From Marsupella aquatica (lineage: Eukaryota > Marchantiophyta): a stretch of 64,000 nucleotides of DNA. Both the position numbers and the translations under genes were made by a program. How positions within the stretch are numbered: the stretch's first letter is position 1; each line of letters starts with the position of its first letter. Shown here one piece after another: positions 10,138-21,059 of this stretch. The stretch is from positions 16,120,001 through 16,184,000 of the forward strand of contig OZ316898.1 in the NCBI GenBank assembly GCA_973895155.1, given 5' to 3'. The notes below the pieces were generated by a model, which was not told the origin of the DNA, did no database searches, and saw only the letters and a list, made by a program, of their open reading frames with translations.

Positions 10138-10352
10138 ATAGGGAAAGGAGAATAGGTTTGGAAAATCTTTCAGGGCTCTCTAGGTCCATAGGGCTCTCTA
10201 GGTCCATAGTTTCTTTGAGGACATAGTTGTCCTCTTCTGAGCAATCTCTTTTGGTTGCTCTTTTCTTTGATTGCATTGTACTTTACTTTTTGTGGCAGCT
10301 CCTTTGACTTTCATGGTCCCGGAGCTTATAATACATTACCATTACCATTACC
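10138..10352 (+). mobile_element. LINE 3'-end fragment, opposite orientation
   Basis: 215 bp identical in layout to the LINE 3' end: the last codons of ORF2, the three hairpins of the 3' UTR and a (CATTAC)n tail ending at 10352. It carries an 18-bp duplication (AGGGCTCTCTAGGTCCAT twice, 10172-10208) shared with LINEs 3 and 6 but absent from LINE 1, so it comes from a different source copy. Together with LINE 1 it forms a head-to-head structure with both tails facing outward. Confidence 0.85.
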
Positions 10353-10701
10353 AATGAAACATGATGAGACTGGCCTATGGCTTGCCAATTTTAATATGCC
10401 TTATCCCTCAGCTGAGAAATTAGATTATGTCTTGCCCAGTCAGATTGAGCAGGTTTTCTTTTACCCAAACACAACCAGGGCCTCTTGGAGACATGTCCTC
10501 CATAAGGAAAGGAGGTCTCGACGAGTTGTTGAGGGTATAAATGACCTTGAGTTTAATGATCTTGTGGATCGTCATGAGGCTGTTGAGGCTGAGCTTGTTG
10601 CAGCAGCTAACAGACGAGTGCCCTTGGATGAAGGAGAAATTGTAGTTTTTCAGGAGATGGCAGTGTTGACAAGAAGTGATAGTGATGATGATGATGTCTA
10701 G
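10353..10701 (+). pseudogene. CACTA transposase C-terminus (DUF4216), copy C fragment
   Basis: The frame opens at the LINE junction with MKHDETGLWLANF and continues through YVLPSQIEQVFFYP and WRHVLHKERRSRR to a stop at 10699-10701. It aligns with copy B residues starting MKRDNDGFLLANF and VFPSQVEQAFFL, the DUF4216 region, but identity is low. The upstream part is absent. The C-terminus is acidic (DSDDDDV), and a GAT/GAA microsatellite-like stretch follows to about 10740. Confidence 0.75.
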
Positions 10702-12201
10702 GAAGATGAAGAAGATGAAGAAGATTCAGATGAAGAGTGAGAATGTGCCTCTTGGGGCAGGAAGTACTGATTGCTCTTTGGTGATAGTGTTTTTTTATGC
10801 AATTTTGAATTGAAATGCATGATCGGTCTGGGGTGAAAGGTTCTGAGAATGCCTATGAGGCACAGAGGAATAAGAACATAGCAGCCAACCAAGCTATACT
10901 TGACCAGTTCGTAGGAACTGCTGCAAGAGATTTAAAGTATGTACTCTATCCCTATATAGTTTTGAATTTATGCCTTGACTTTATTACTAATGGTTCACAC
11001 TCATGACATTGCCAGGGTGATTGCAATTTACGGGTGAGGCAAGGGTCAAGCGTCTATCTAAGTTGTCAAAGAAGACTGGACAGAATCAGCCGTCTATAGC
11101 AAAGCGTAGGAGTTCATGATTACTTGGCAGGCACCTGGAGAAAATCATGGAGAGTGACAACAGTGGGAGTGATGAGTCTGAAAAATCAGCTGAGACAAAT
11201 TATGGGGCAGGTTTAAGTGATGGCTTTGAATCAGATGGTGTTGAAGAGCTACGTAAGGTAAGAGAAGACTCACTGTCATTTTCTACTTCACTTGAAGCTA
11301 ATTGCATTAATTGTCCAATTTCTGTATATCTCAATCTGGTGCTACTGTTACTAATTACTTGAATGTGCACACTGTTATCCTCAGGCTCCCCGAAAGTCAG
11401 GGCTTAAATATTATGTGGATCCTAGGACAAAGGAAGTGAGTGTGTGTAAGTAATTTATTCATTATCTCACTTGCCATGAACTTGTTTTTGACTTGCCAAG
11501 TGAATCCTGAGTTCAGAGATTCTCACAGTTGCAGATTGATTGTCACAAGTTACATTAATGTTTGACTTGCTAACAAAATCTCTTTGGTTGGTTGTGGTAG
11601 TGACACCCTTTCCTAGAGCATCTGCTCATGATCTGGATGATGGAATTGTCACAGAAAGATCAGAATAGACACACGTACGACAATCATCTTGTGCTGCAAA
11701 GAAACAATGGGAAGAGAACACAAGCGAGCGTCGCAAGTTGGGCATGAAGAAAGCTGCAATCACTGTATGTTGCTTGCGAAAGATCATGCTTGTGATTTAT
11801 TGTTTGTCCTCTGTTATTGGTCTCTTATGATGCATTGTGTGTAGATTTGGAACAATGATGTTGATCCTAGTGATCCATATCGGGCACGTTGGGGAGATGA
11901 TCTTCGTGCTGTGTGTATGGGTAAACTGAATCCTTCTATCTGTGAGATTAAGAAGCAAGACTCAGGGGTTCTTTTTCATGTTTATGCTGTGCTGGAGAAC
12001 GATTGGGAGTATGTACAGGGGACTCTGTCAATGAAGAAGTTCAGGTCTCATTGTTCAGCAGTAATGAAAGCACAGCGAGCAAGACTCCACAAACATTTTT
12101 AGGAAGGTGGAAGACGCTTGGACAAGAATCCCCCTGAGAATATGAAGCCTGAACATTGGAAGGCATTGTGTGAGTGGTGGCTGTCTCCAGAAGGGATGTC
12201 T

Positions 12202-12746
12202 ATGGTAATGGTAATGGTAATGTATTATAAGCTCTGGGACCATGAAAGTCAAAGGAGCTGCCACAAAAAGTAAAGTACAATGCAATCAAAGAAAAGAGCA
12301 ACCAAAAGAGATTGCTCAGAAGAGGACAACTATGTCCTCAAAGAAACTATGGACCTAGAGATCCCTGAAAGATTTTCCAAACCTATTCTCCTTTCCCTAT
12401 CCACCGCAAAGATATATCTTCCAAGTTGCTGAGGGGGCAGACCAAACAATGCATACAAATCTTTCACCAAGATTTGAGATGCCATCCTAACCCCCTCATA
12501 AAACTTGCAAGCAATGAATACATGATATTCATTCTCTATACTAGAGTTATCACATAGTTGACAAACCCTCTTTTTCCTGTCAATATCCTTCCATCTCCCT
12601 TGTTCTACTTCAAGGTGGTGTGAGCTTAGTCTATACTGAGCAATAAGTTGTCTAAGTTGTACTAAGATAGTGCTAGATAAGTATTCTTGTTCTCGATATT
12701 TCTTCATGGGGTTCACATCTCTCATGTAGTATTGCTGCCGTGGGCT
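12202..12746 (-). mobile_element. LINE copy 2, 5'-truncated
   Basis: 545 bp: tail, 3' UTR and the last roughly 131 codons of ORF2, still open. It is inserted in the CACTA C accessory gene; the flanks read ...GGGATGTCT and CTAGCATTGAC, so a target duplication of at most 2-3 bp is present. Confidence 0.9.
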
Positions 12747-13039
12747 CTAGCATTGACAAGATGAAGTATGCAAGATCTAAAGTCATTAATCCATCAAGGG
12801 TTGGACGAGGTGGCTACCGTGGGAAGGAGTCTGACTTTGTAAGTATACAAGATTCATTTACAGTTATTATGAATGTTTGTAAACAACAAGTAGGCTTACA
12901 GCATGTGTCTTCCTTTGTTTTAGCAATTGGTATGCAAAGAAGCAAGAAGTTTCATTCTAATATGTATTGTTTGATTTCATTGCTCATAAGAGAAAAAGAG
13001 GGGAAAGTCCACCTCTATCTGAGCTACGCTCAAAAGATG

Positions 13040-13660
13040 GTAATGGTAATGGTAATGGTAATGTATTATAAGCTCCGGGACCATGAAAGTCAAAGGAGCT
13101 GCCACAAAAAGTAAAGTACAATGCAATCAAAGAAAAGAGCAACCAAAAGAGATTGCTCAGAAGAGGACAACTATGTCCTCAAAGAAACTATGGACCTAGA
13201 GAGCCCTATGGACCTAGAGAGCCCTGAAAGATTTTCCAAACCTATTCTCCTTTCCCTATCCACCGCAAAGATATATCTTCCAAGTTGTTGAGGGGCCAGA
13301 CCAAACAATGCATACAAATCTTTCACCAAGATTTGAGATGCCATCCTAACCCCCTCATAAAACTTGCAAGCAATGAATACATGATATTCATTCTCTATAC
13401 TAGAGCTATCACATAGTTGACAAACCCTCTTTTTCCTGTCAATATCCTTCCATCTCCCTTGTTCTACTTCAAGGTGGTGTGAGCTTAGTCTATACTGAGC
13501 AATAAGTTGTCTAAGTTGTACTGAGATAGTGCTAGATAAGTATTCTTGTTCTCGATATTTCTTCATGGGGTTCACATCTCTCATGTAGTATTGCTGCCGT
13601 GGGCTAGGTTCATGCCAAAGTTTGTGCAAAGCCTTTTGCTCAAGTTTTGCTCTTAGCTTG
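13040..13660 (-). mobile_element. LINE copy 3, 5'-truncated
   Basis: 621 bp: tail, 3' UTR and the ORF2 C-terminus, carrying the 18-bp duplication near the ORF2 stop. GATG occurs on both sides (13036-13039 and 13661-13664), giving a candidate 4-bp target duplication. Removing the insert plus one GATG joins the exon in frame. Confidence 0.9.
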
Positions 13661-13934
13661 GATGATAGATTTGGAGTATCAAGTGTGAGATCTGTCACAG
13701 GACAGACCACACCATCTCATCGAAGAGGCAGAAAGTCAATTGTGAGTATTAGTTCACAAGTCCAATTTTTGATTTTCAAATTGCCAAGTCTAGGTGATAC
13801 CAACTAACTTTTGTATGATTGTTCAATGGTTGCAGACACCAGGTTCCAGGGCTATGATGGGAGACGAGGAAGGACGTTGTCGTGGTAACTTTGGTGCAAA
13901 TAGTACACCTAAGTTACACGGGTATATTTTGGGT

Positions 13935-15405
13935 TTGTAACATCTCGACTTAAGATAACAATTAAATAAGACCATAAGTCGGGTACCTATGCTTGTAGCG
14001 GGTTGCCGATTCATAAAGAAATGAGGAACGAGAGGAGGAGGCAACAACTCTAAGGCAAGAAAGCAGCAATGGACGGAGTGCACGGGGCGCCAGTTGGATT
14101 TCCAAATCACGTTGAATTTCAATTTCGGGTTATGGAGAAAGTTCATTTTCGGCAATTCATCGTGCATCACTTTGGTGTGCGATTCCTTTGGGAGGTTGAA
14201 GAATCCGCTCAACCTTTGTTCTTACCCACGCTTACATATGCACATAAGTGGGTTATATGTTTTTATGTTTTAACATAGTAGCTAGTTTGGTGATTCATCA
14301 TGCCTAGTTACAAAATTTAGGCATCCTATGATGGGTTAGAGTGATGACAAAGCACTTCTAAATAAAGTATTGTGGGCTATAGGAATAATTATCATAAACT
14401 AGAGTATAGGCCTACTAGGTGGCTTTACTTTTCCACTAGATTTGTGACATAGCAAAATATATAGGGATACGTGGCATACATATGTAAAAAGGCCTTGCAT
14501 GGTTGCATGTCCATTTAGAATCAAACACATGGCCAATTAGGTGTCGAAAGGAGTATAAGCATGGAAACATGCCCAATAGCATCCAAACACCTTGTTGTTT
14601 ACATGTTCAAATATTATTGGACCATGTGTACCAAAGGGGTGAGTCATTACCCCTCCAAAGCACTATAAATAAGAGGCCTGCCCCTTGGGGGTGGCATGGT
14701 GAGTTTTCTTTGTTATTCCAAATTTATGTGCAAGAATAGTGTGAGAAATATAAGAATTCATAGAATGTGCTTGGAAGCTAGAGATGTGACATTGTTAAAA
14801 AGTTATTAAATAGTAAAGGTTGTACTATATAGAAAATCATTATGATATATTTTTCTTAGGGAAATAGTATTCTAAATTTGATCACCTTGATGAGCACACC
14901 AAGTTTGCTTTTGAAATCACTTGATTTTGGTATAATACTAGAAAGTTATGATGACTTGAAGGTTTAAATTATGCTCAAATAGAACCATATTTTTCTGAGT
15001 TTGAATATTGCTTATAATATTTTCCTAGAATAAGATGCATATTTGAAATTTTTTCTTGGAAATAGATAAGAAGCTATGTCATGCCTAGGAAAAATTTTCA
15101 AGGGTATATCTATCTTTAAGTGAGATATATAATATGGTGACGGTGACAGGGTCTTCGTAGCCTACAATTTAGATAGGTCCACCATTTTTCTTTGTACCTA
15201 TTGATGGAGATAGAGTTTTGACTCGAACCTTTGAGGGATGATAGGATAGTAAGTACTTGGCTTGTTTGATATGGTACAAAGGATTCTGAATTACAAGATT
15301 AGGGACATTACAATCTATACTAATATTAGGCCTAGGAACTAATTCTGAATTACAAGATGAACCTCAATAGAGTTCATAGGCCTAATTTTAGTATAGATTG
15401 TAATG
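13935..15405. mobile_element. Unclassified 1.47-kb insertion with 7-bp flanking repeat
   Basis: TTTGGGT flanks it exactly at 13928-13934 and 15406-15412, and removing the insert plus one repeat joins the CACTA C frame (…YILG then DMSPKN). It begins TTGTAACATCTCG, which recalls plant LTR starts, and has a TATAAATA motif near 14663. It lacks a clear TG...CA pair or terminal inverted repeat. The right end is a fold-back (15305-15406). No coding capacity was recognised. It could be a solo LTR of an odd type or a non-autonomous DNA element. Confidence 0.45.
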
Positions 15406-15406
15406 T
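15305..15406. repeat. 35-bp inverted repeat (fold-back)
   Basis: Arms 15305-15339 and 15372-15406 are reverse complements with about two mismatches, separated by 32 bp. The right arm coincides with the right end of the unclassified insert. Confidence 0.85.
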
Positions 15407-16098
15407 TTGGGTGATATGTCGCCAAAAAATTGAGTTTTGAGCCTTCATCATCAGAAACTTTGGGGAGTTGGCATATACCATGATCATTTCATCCCCGATT
15501 CCATTCATTGTTCCCATGACAATTGTGCGATTTCGGGTAATGATCGTAGTGTTTTATTAGCACGTCGTAGCGCATTGTTCTTCTGACAGACAGAAGCCCG
15601 GGCTTTCCCGACATCGCCCACGAACTTCACGACAACGTGATGAGCGTATGTTGAGTACAATTGTGAATGCAATAAGTATAGGGATGAGTGTTGGGTTTGA
15701 CAAAATGTTAACTGTTTTGACAAAACCTAGCCTAAGTCAAGATGTGGAAGAAACTAGAACTGTCCCAGTTGGGCCGGGACAGTCTTCAATGCCCTCACGA
15801 ATGAGTTTAGTTCCAAAAAGTCATTCAGGCCATAGTACTTCAGCTGTGAAACTAGACTTTTTGGTGGACTTGACCAAAGAAGGTATGTTTTTTATAGAGG
15901 ACAGTTAAAGTATGTGTAATCAAGCATGCATGACTTGGATTAGTGAATGTTTTCTAATGTCTTGAAATGTTAATGGGCAGTTGAAGATGATCAGGGGATT
16001 GATCTCAATGTTGCTGTGGAATACAATTATGACCTAGTGATTGTGAAGCAAGAGATCAATGGAGAAACAGAGGTGGTATACGAGATAGGTAACATCAT

Positions 16099-16143
16099 CA
16101 GTTATCAGTGACTGATAACTGATATCAGTCACTGATATCAGTG
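16099..16143. repeat. Cluster of short perfect palindromes
   Basis: CAGTTATCAG and CTGATAACTG are 10-bp arms around TGA (16099-16121). They are followed by two ACTGATATCAGT palindromes (16118-16129 and 16131-16142). The cluster sits just after the last supported exon of copy C and before its repeat-rich end. Confidence 0.85.
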
Positions 16144-16493
16144 AAGGGTCCATAGTGAGGGGATGTGGGCGAGGTCTCTGACATTGGCAAGGATATGTCG
16201 GCCTACTCGCCAACATCATAAAATCATTCAAGCAGACCCAATATGTCCTTTCCGTACACATTAATGCGACCAAATTAGAATGTCAGCGAGACCGCCGACT
16301 TGATCTTTACTATAATTGTTTTGGAAACTTCATACATTGTCTCTCCTTGGTGGGTTAGGCGCTACGCTTGGCTGTTTCGTGTTGGGAAAAGATCTCGGCG
16401 AGGGTCGCCAACTTCACAAAGCTGCATGCTCAAAACAAAGTTGTCTACTCAAAACCGCAAAATGTGTCAGAGACCCTCGCCGAGTGTTGCATG

Positions 16494-16752
16494 GCATTGG
16501 CGATCTGACGTACGTCCAGCAATCTGACATATGCCAGCATATCTCAGAGAAGGCCGCCAAGATCTGGCCGAGTATCATCTCAGAGACCCTCGCCGAGTTT
16601 TGCATGTCGGCGAGGTGGTCGACATTGGCGATCTGACGTACATCCAGTGATTTGACGTACCCCAGTATATCTCAGAGAAGGCCGCCGAGATCTGACCAAG
16701 ATTCATCTCAGAGACCCAAGCTGAGTTCTGCATGTCGGCGAGGTAGCCGACA
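16494..16752. repeat. Tandem repeat of about 129 bp in the CACTA C end
   Basis: Two units (16494-16623 and 16624-16752) share TGGCGATCTGACGTAC, ATCTCAGAGAAGGCCGCC and TGCATGTCGGCGAGGT. Partial units extend left to about 16370. The GGCGAG-type motif occurs in both orientations, as in CACTA subterminal regions. No gene was seen in 16144-16890. Confidence 0.7.
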
Positions 16753-17020
16753 TTGAAAAAACACCGTGCCAAACATGTCTGTCGTGCAAATGTCAAGTAA
16801 TTTATTAATCACAAACTCGTACAAAATTTGTCCATGTTACAAAATCTGAACCAAAACTACCAGGGGTGAGGATAAATTCTTCTAAACTAGTAATGGTAAT
16901 GGTAATGGTAATGTATTATAAGCTCCGGGACCATGAAAGTCAAAGGAGCTGCCACAAAAAGTAAAGTACAATGCAATCAAATAAAAGAGCAACCAAAAGA
17001 GATTGTTCAGAAGAGGACAA

Positions 17021-20000
17021 CTATGTCCTCAAAGAAACTATGGACCTAGAGAGCCCTGAAAGATTTTCCAAACCTATTCTCCTTTCCCTATCCACCGCAA
17101 AGATATATCTTCCAAGTTGCTGAGGGGGCAGACCAAACAATGCATACAAATCTTTCACCAAGATTTGAGATGCCATCCTAACCCCCTCATAAAACTTGCA
17201 AGCAATGAATACATGATATTCATTCTCTATACTAGAGCTATCACATAGTTGACAAACCCTCTTTTTCCTGTCAATATCCTTCCATCTCCCTTGTTCTACT
17301 TCAAGGTGGTGTGAGCTTAGTCTATACTGAGCAATAAGTTGTCTAAGTTGTACTGAGATAGTGCTAGATAAGTATTCTTGTTCTCGATATTTCTTCATGG
17401 GGTTCACATCTCTCATGTAGTATTGTTGCCGTGGGCTAGGTTCATGCCAAAGTTTGTGCAAAGCCTTTTGCTCAAGTTTTGCTCTTAGCTTGGTTGGGTG
17501 TGTTGGCCATTCATGTTCAGGAAAATCCCAAGCATGGGCCCACCTGCACACATCTGCATACCACCCTTTAGCTAAAGATGAGCGCAAGGCATGAAAAGGA
17601 AATCTGTTTTCCTCCAACTCTCTTACACGCATGATGTATTTGAGTGTGTGGAAGAGTGCCTCCACCTCCAAAGGAAACAAGCCTGCCTGTGCAAGTGTAA
17701 GTGCATATGGGGTTTGTGACTTGATCCCAAGCTCCATCTCAAGAAATAGCTTTTGCAGCCCCTCAATCTGTTGCCACCCAAATTTAGACACACCTGCTCC
17801 CCAAATTGGTGCTCCATAAAGAATGACTGGTTTCACCAAAGCTCCAAAGAGATGTTTCCTTAACCTCCAAGTGTGTAGACCAGCTCTTTTGCATTTGTTC
17901 ATGAATGCATAAAAAGCTCTGTACCCATTGGCAGCCCTAGATTTTGCACATGAGGCCCAACTCAAGTTTTGAGAGAACTCCACCCCAAGGTATTTGTAGG
18001 TCCTCACAAATTCCACCAGATTCCCTTGGAAGTAGAGCTCTGGATTTTGTCGTGTGCCAATGCCCAAACACTTGGTCTTCTTGAGGTTGACTACCATCCC
18101 TGTTGCTTGACAAAACTCCTCCAAGGCATTGAGATGTCTTTGCAAAGCTTCTTGAGCATGAGCAAGTAGGACCACATCATCTGCAAATATAAGAAGTTGG
18201 AGGACAAACCTACCCAATTGAGTGCCAACTCCACCATGCTCCTCCAAAATGTTGTGTAGCTGATCAATGAAGATGCCAAATAGAGTTGGTGAGAGAGGAC
18301 AACCTTGGATCACCCCAAGAGTGCTCCAGATTTCTTCAGAGGTTTCCTTTGAAAGTTTGATGCGCACTTCTTGGTACAATTTAGAAACAGCCAACCTGAG
18401 CTCTTCAGGCACTTCCAACTCCACCATCCTATCCCAAAGCTTGGATCGGGAAACTTTGTCAAAGGCCTTGGAGAAGTCCACAAACAAGCAAAATAATGGT
18501 TTATGTGGAGATTTGGCCTTTTCACACAACACCCTCAAGCAAAGAATGTGATCCATAGTGCTGAATTCTCTCCTAAAACCTGCTTGTGAAGGTGCCCTTT
18601 TCATCTCACTCTCCAACCAAGAGCTTAATCTGGCTTCAAGTAGTCCTCCCAAAACTTTAGCAAAAGTATTGCCTACCATGATGGTTCTGTAGTTGTGCAC
18701 ATCGTCCTTGTTGCCTGCCTTGAAGATAGGCACCACTCTTCTGGTCATCCAAGCTTTAGGTAAACCTAAAGCCATTGCTTGATTCAGCTCATGCACCAAG
18801 TTTGTTAATAAAGAGGGTCCTCCCCACAAAAGAAGCTCCAAGTTCAGGCCCAACAGATCTTTAGCTTTCCCATGTTGCATGTGGGAAAGATGCACCTTCA
18901 CCTCCCTCTCTGTAAACTGAATGGTGTCCCCAAGGGGCAAAGGCATGCCACTAGCATCTGGAAAGAAATACAAGGATGTGACATAGGTTACCAGGTCCTG
19001 GTGATCCAAGGGGGGAGTAGTCTTGCCTGATTGCATTCTCTCCCAAAAACGTTTTGGATGTTTGACGAACTCCTCACATAGTGATTGTTGATGACTCTTC
19101 AAGAAGCACCTCTTCTTGTGTTTGATGAAGTTCTTGTACATAGTGAATGCCAAAAGTCTCTTTTCCCCTTAATGTGATCTTGCTTGCATCCTTGCTCTAG
19201 CACAATCCTCGTCAAACCAAGCCTTCATGTTTTGCTTTCTAGGGGGTTTGGTGGAGAAAGTAGAGGGTGCTGCTTGTACTATGACTTCTGAGAGCTCAAT
19301 CTGATCATCCAGGGTATGGAGAAGATGTTCAAAGTTGGCTTTGAAGATGACTTCTCTATCAGGGTCTAGAAACAGAGGTTTGGGTACTGGCTTTCTATGC
19401 ACTTTGTTTGGGATTGTGGTCAGGTCAAGATGGAACAACAAAGGCAAGTGTGAAGACTCTGGTTGTTGATCAAGTATTTGAAAGTCAACCACTCTAGTGG
19501 CAGAGGTAGGTGAGGCAAGAAGGTAATCAATGGTACTACATCCTTGTTTAGATCTAAAAGTGTAACCAGATGATTGGGGAAATCTTTCAAGCCCATTCAA
19601 TATTCTTAGATTACAAGAAGCTCCCAAATGCAAAAAGTGACGTGTCATGTCATTTGTTCTGGTGTCAAGAGCCTCTCTCACCCAAGGTATCTCTTCACTA
19701 CATGATGACCAAGGTAAAGTTCCTAAGTCCTCACTTTCAGTAAATTGTTCATTAGATACCCTGGCATTAAAGTCCCCCACTATCCATGTCTCCCCTAGTG
19801 GTGATATATCATGAATGACTTGGATTAACCTATGAAATGGATAATGTGCATCAGCAATTCCCATCTTATAGATATTCATATTAAGGGGAGCAAAGTAGGT
19901 GACAATCAGAAATGATGGAGTACCTCTGGTATGAAGTCTCACCACCATGAACTGCTTGCTGGGATCTTCATGTTCAATAGAGGTGATGTGTTGAAGTTGA

Positions 20001-20215
20001 TTCTTGGTGTAGATAGCAATGCCTCCAAACCCTCTTCCCCGTGTGGTCTTCTTCTCATTGAAGATGGATTGTATGCAAGTAAAGCCTTTAATGCTAGGTA
20101 GAGCATTTCCCTCATATTCCCAAGTCTCCGTGAAAAGCAAGATGTCAAAATTCTCAAACAAAGGTTCCCCTCCAATTGCTGTTTCTATGGAAAGTCCTGA
20201 AACATTCCATGCCAT
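17021..20215 (-). pseudogene. LINE 4 ORF2 (one nonsense codon)
   Basis: Same APE-RT protein as in LINE 1, with all RT motifs present. A single TCA to TAA change at 19169-19171, between the endonuclease and RT domains, divides it. The RT half could only be made by internal initiation or read-through. Confidence 0.9.
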
Positions 20216-20236
20216 GACTCTCAAGGTCCCAATCCA

Positions 20237-21019
20237 TCATTTAGAAACAACTCTCTTCTTATTGGTAACAACAGCTTGTCCATTACCATTACCATTGCGC
20301 AAGTAGGCTACCAATCCTTGGTCTTTGGCTACCCTCACCTTCTCAAGCTCAATTTTCCTTGCTTGGACTTGTGTGGGAGTCAGATCATCATCCAACCAAA
20401 TCCTTAGCCCTTTAAGCATGCTCCTGTTAGCCATCACTCTAGCTTTCTCGGATTCAGCTGCAAACTTCACCAAGATTGGACGTGGAAGGTCCCCCTTCTT
20501 TTGCCCAATCCTATATGCTTGCAAAATGATAGGGTCATGCACTTTCATCTGAGATTGGAAGAATGAAATTGCTACCTTCTTGGTGTCTTCCTTCTCCTCC
20601 TCAACAAGGTCTGATATTTTGCAGTTGCTGACTCTTGCATGCTGGTTCTTGTGTTCTTCCTCTAGTGCTCTCCTCTCCTCCTCCTTGGCTTGGACAAATT
20701 CCATATGTGATTGTTTTGCAGCCTGTGCAAAGGTTTTGAGCTTCTCCTCAATCTCCCCTACAGCCTCATGTATCACTGATTTCTCTAGGCACATACTCTT
20801 CTCCATGTCTCCAAAACACGATGCAAGCAATGAGAGTTGCTTACCATTCTCCTGAGTTTGAGATCGAAGATCACTAATCAACCTCTTTTGCTTGACATTC
20901 TCATTCTTTAGCTCCGTCACCTCCTTGCTGAGCGTGGTAATCTCAATTGCGGAGTTTTCAGCCACAACTAAGATTTTCTCAAGCAAAGCCTTGAGATGGG
21001 CAATCTCCTCCGTTGCCAT
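20237..21019 (-). CDS. LINE 4 ORF1 with a 12-bp Asn-Gly insertion
   Basis: Same ORF1 protein as the other copies but 260 residues: near the C-terminus LRNGQ has become LRNGNGNGQ. The inserted 12 bp (20282-20294 region) are two units of the LINE tail hexamer. The frame is kept, and the ORF can also be read from an upstream in-frame ATG at 21079 inside the leader. The start is placed at MATEE as in the other copies. Confidence 0.85.
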   Translation of the reverse strand: MATEEIAHLKALLEKILVVAENSAIEITTLSKEVTELKNENVKQKRLISDLRSQTQENGKQLSLLASCFGDMEKSMCLEKSVIHEAVGEIEEKLKTFAQAAKQSHMEFVQAKEEERRALEEEHKNQHARVSNCKISDLVEEEKEDTKKVAISFFQSQMKVHDPIILQAYRIGQKKGDLPRPILVKFAAESEKARVMANRSMLKGLRIWLDDDLTPTQVQARKIELEKVRVAKDQGLVAYLRNGNGNGQAVVTNKKRVVSK

Positions 21020-21059
21020 CACAAAGCTGAAACTGTTGTTAGAATGTACTCTTAGACGA

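Larger units (their letters stand above)
10815..16089 (+). pseudogene. Transposase_24-like accessory gene, copy C (interrupted)
   Basis: Second CACTA gene, several exons with clear splice signals. Exons I can support: 10815 to about 10936 (starts MHDRSGVKGS); one ending at about 11257 (DGVEELRK then GTAAG); APRKSGLKYYVDPRTKE near 11390; 11845-12838, the Transposase_24-like core with RARLHKHF, PPENMKPEHWKALCEWW, then DKMKYARSKV; a later exon with SELRSKDDRFG; and one at about 15981-16089 (EDDQGIDLNV...). LINE 2 splits the core exon between Ser codons and LINE 3 splits the later one between two Asp codons; removing either restores the frame. A 1.5-kb insert splits an exon at 13934. In-frame stops (for example 12102) show decay. 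Function: probably a TNPA-like protein binding element ends. Confidence 0.6.
10353..16890 (+). mobile_element. CACTA element copy C, 3' part
   Basis: Downstream half of a second CACTA lineage. It has the end of a transposase DUF4216 region, a Transposase_24-like multi-exon gene, and a repeat-rich region (16144-16890) with TCGGCGAG/CTCGCCGA motifs in both orientations, like the subterminal repeats of CACTA elements. It is clearly more divergent from copy B than copy A is. No CACTA terminus was found before the LINE tail at 16891, so its 3' end is missing or displaced. Confidence 0.65.

Noticed and set aside
9206-10139. Repeated short proteins in the LINE monomers (MVCTLACAICYVSS... type)
   Set aside because: Each is a chance frame through a 181-bp repeat, which is not a multiple of three; no family match or consistent start.
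16876-16891. TTCTTCTAAACTAG next to LINE 4 as a CACTA C terminus
   Set aside because: It resembles TTCTTCTAGTG but has extra bases and no TAGTG end or 3-bp duplication.
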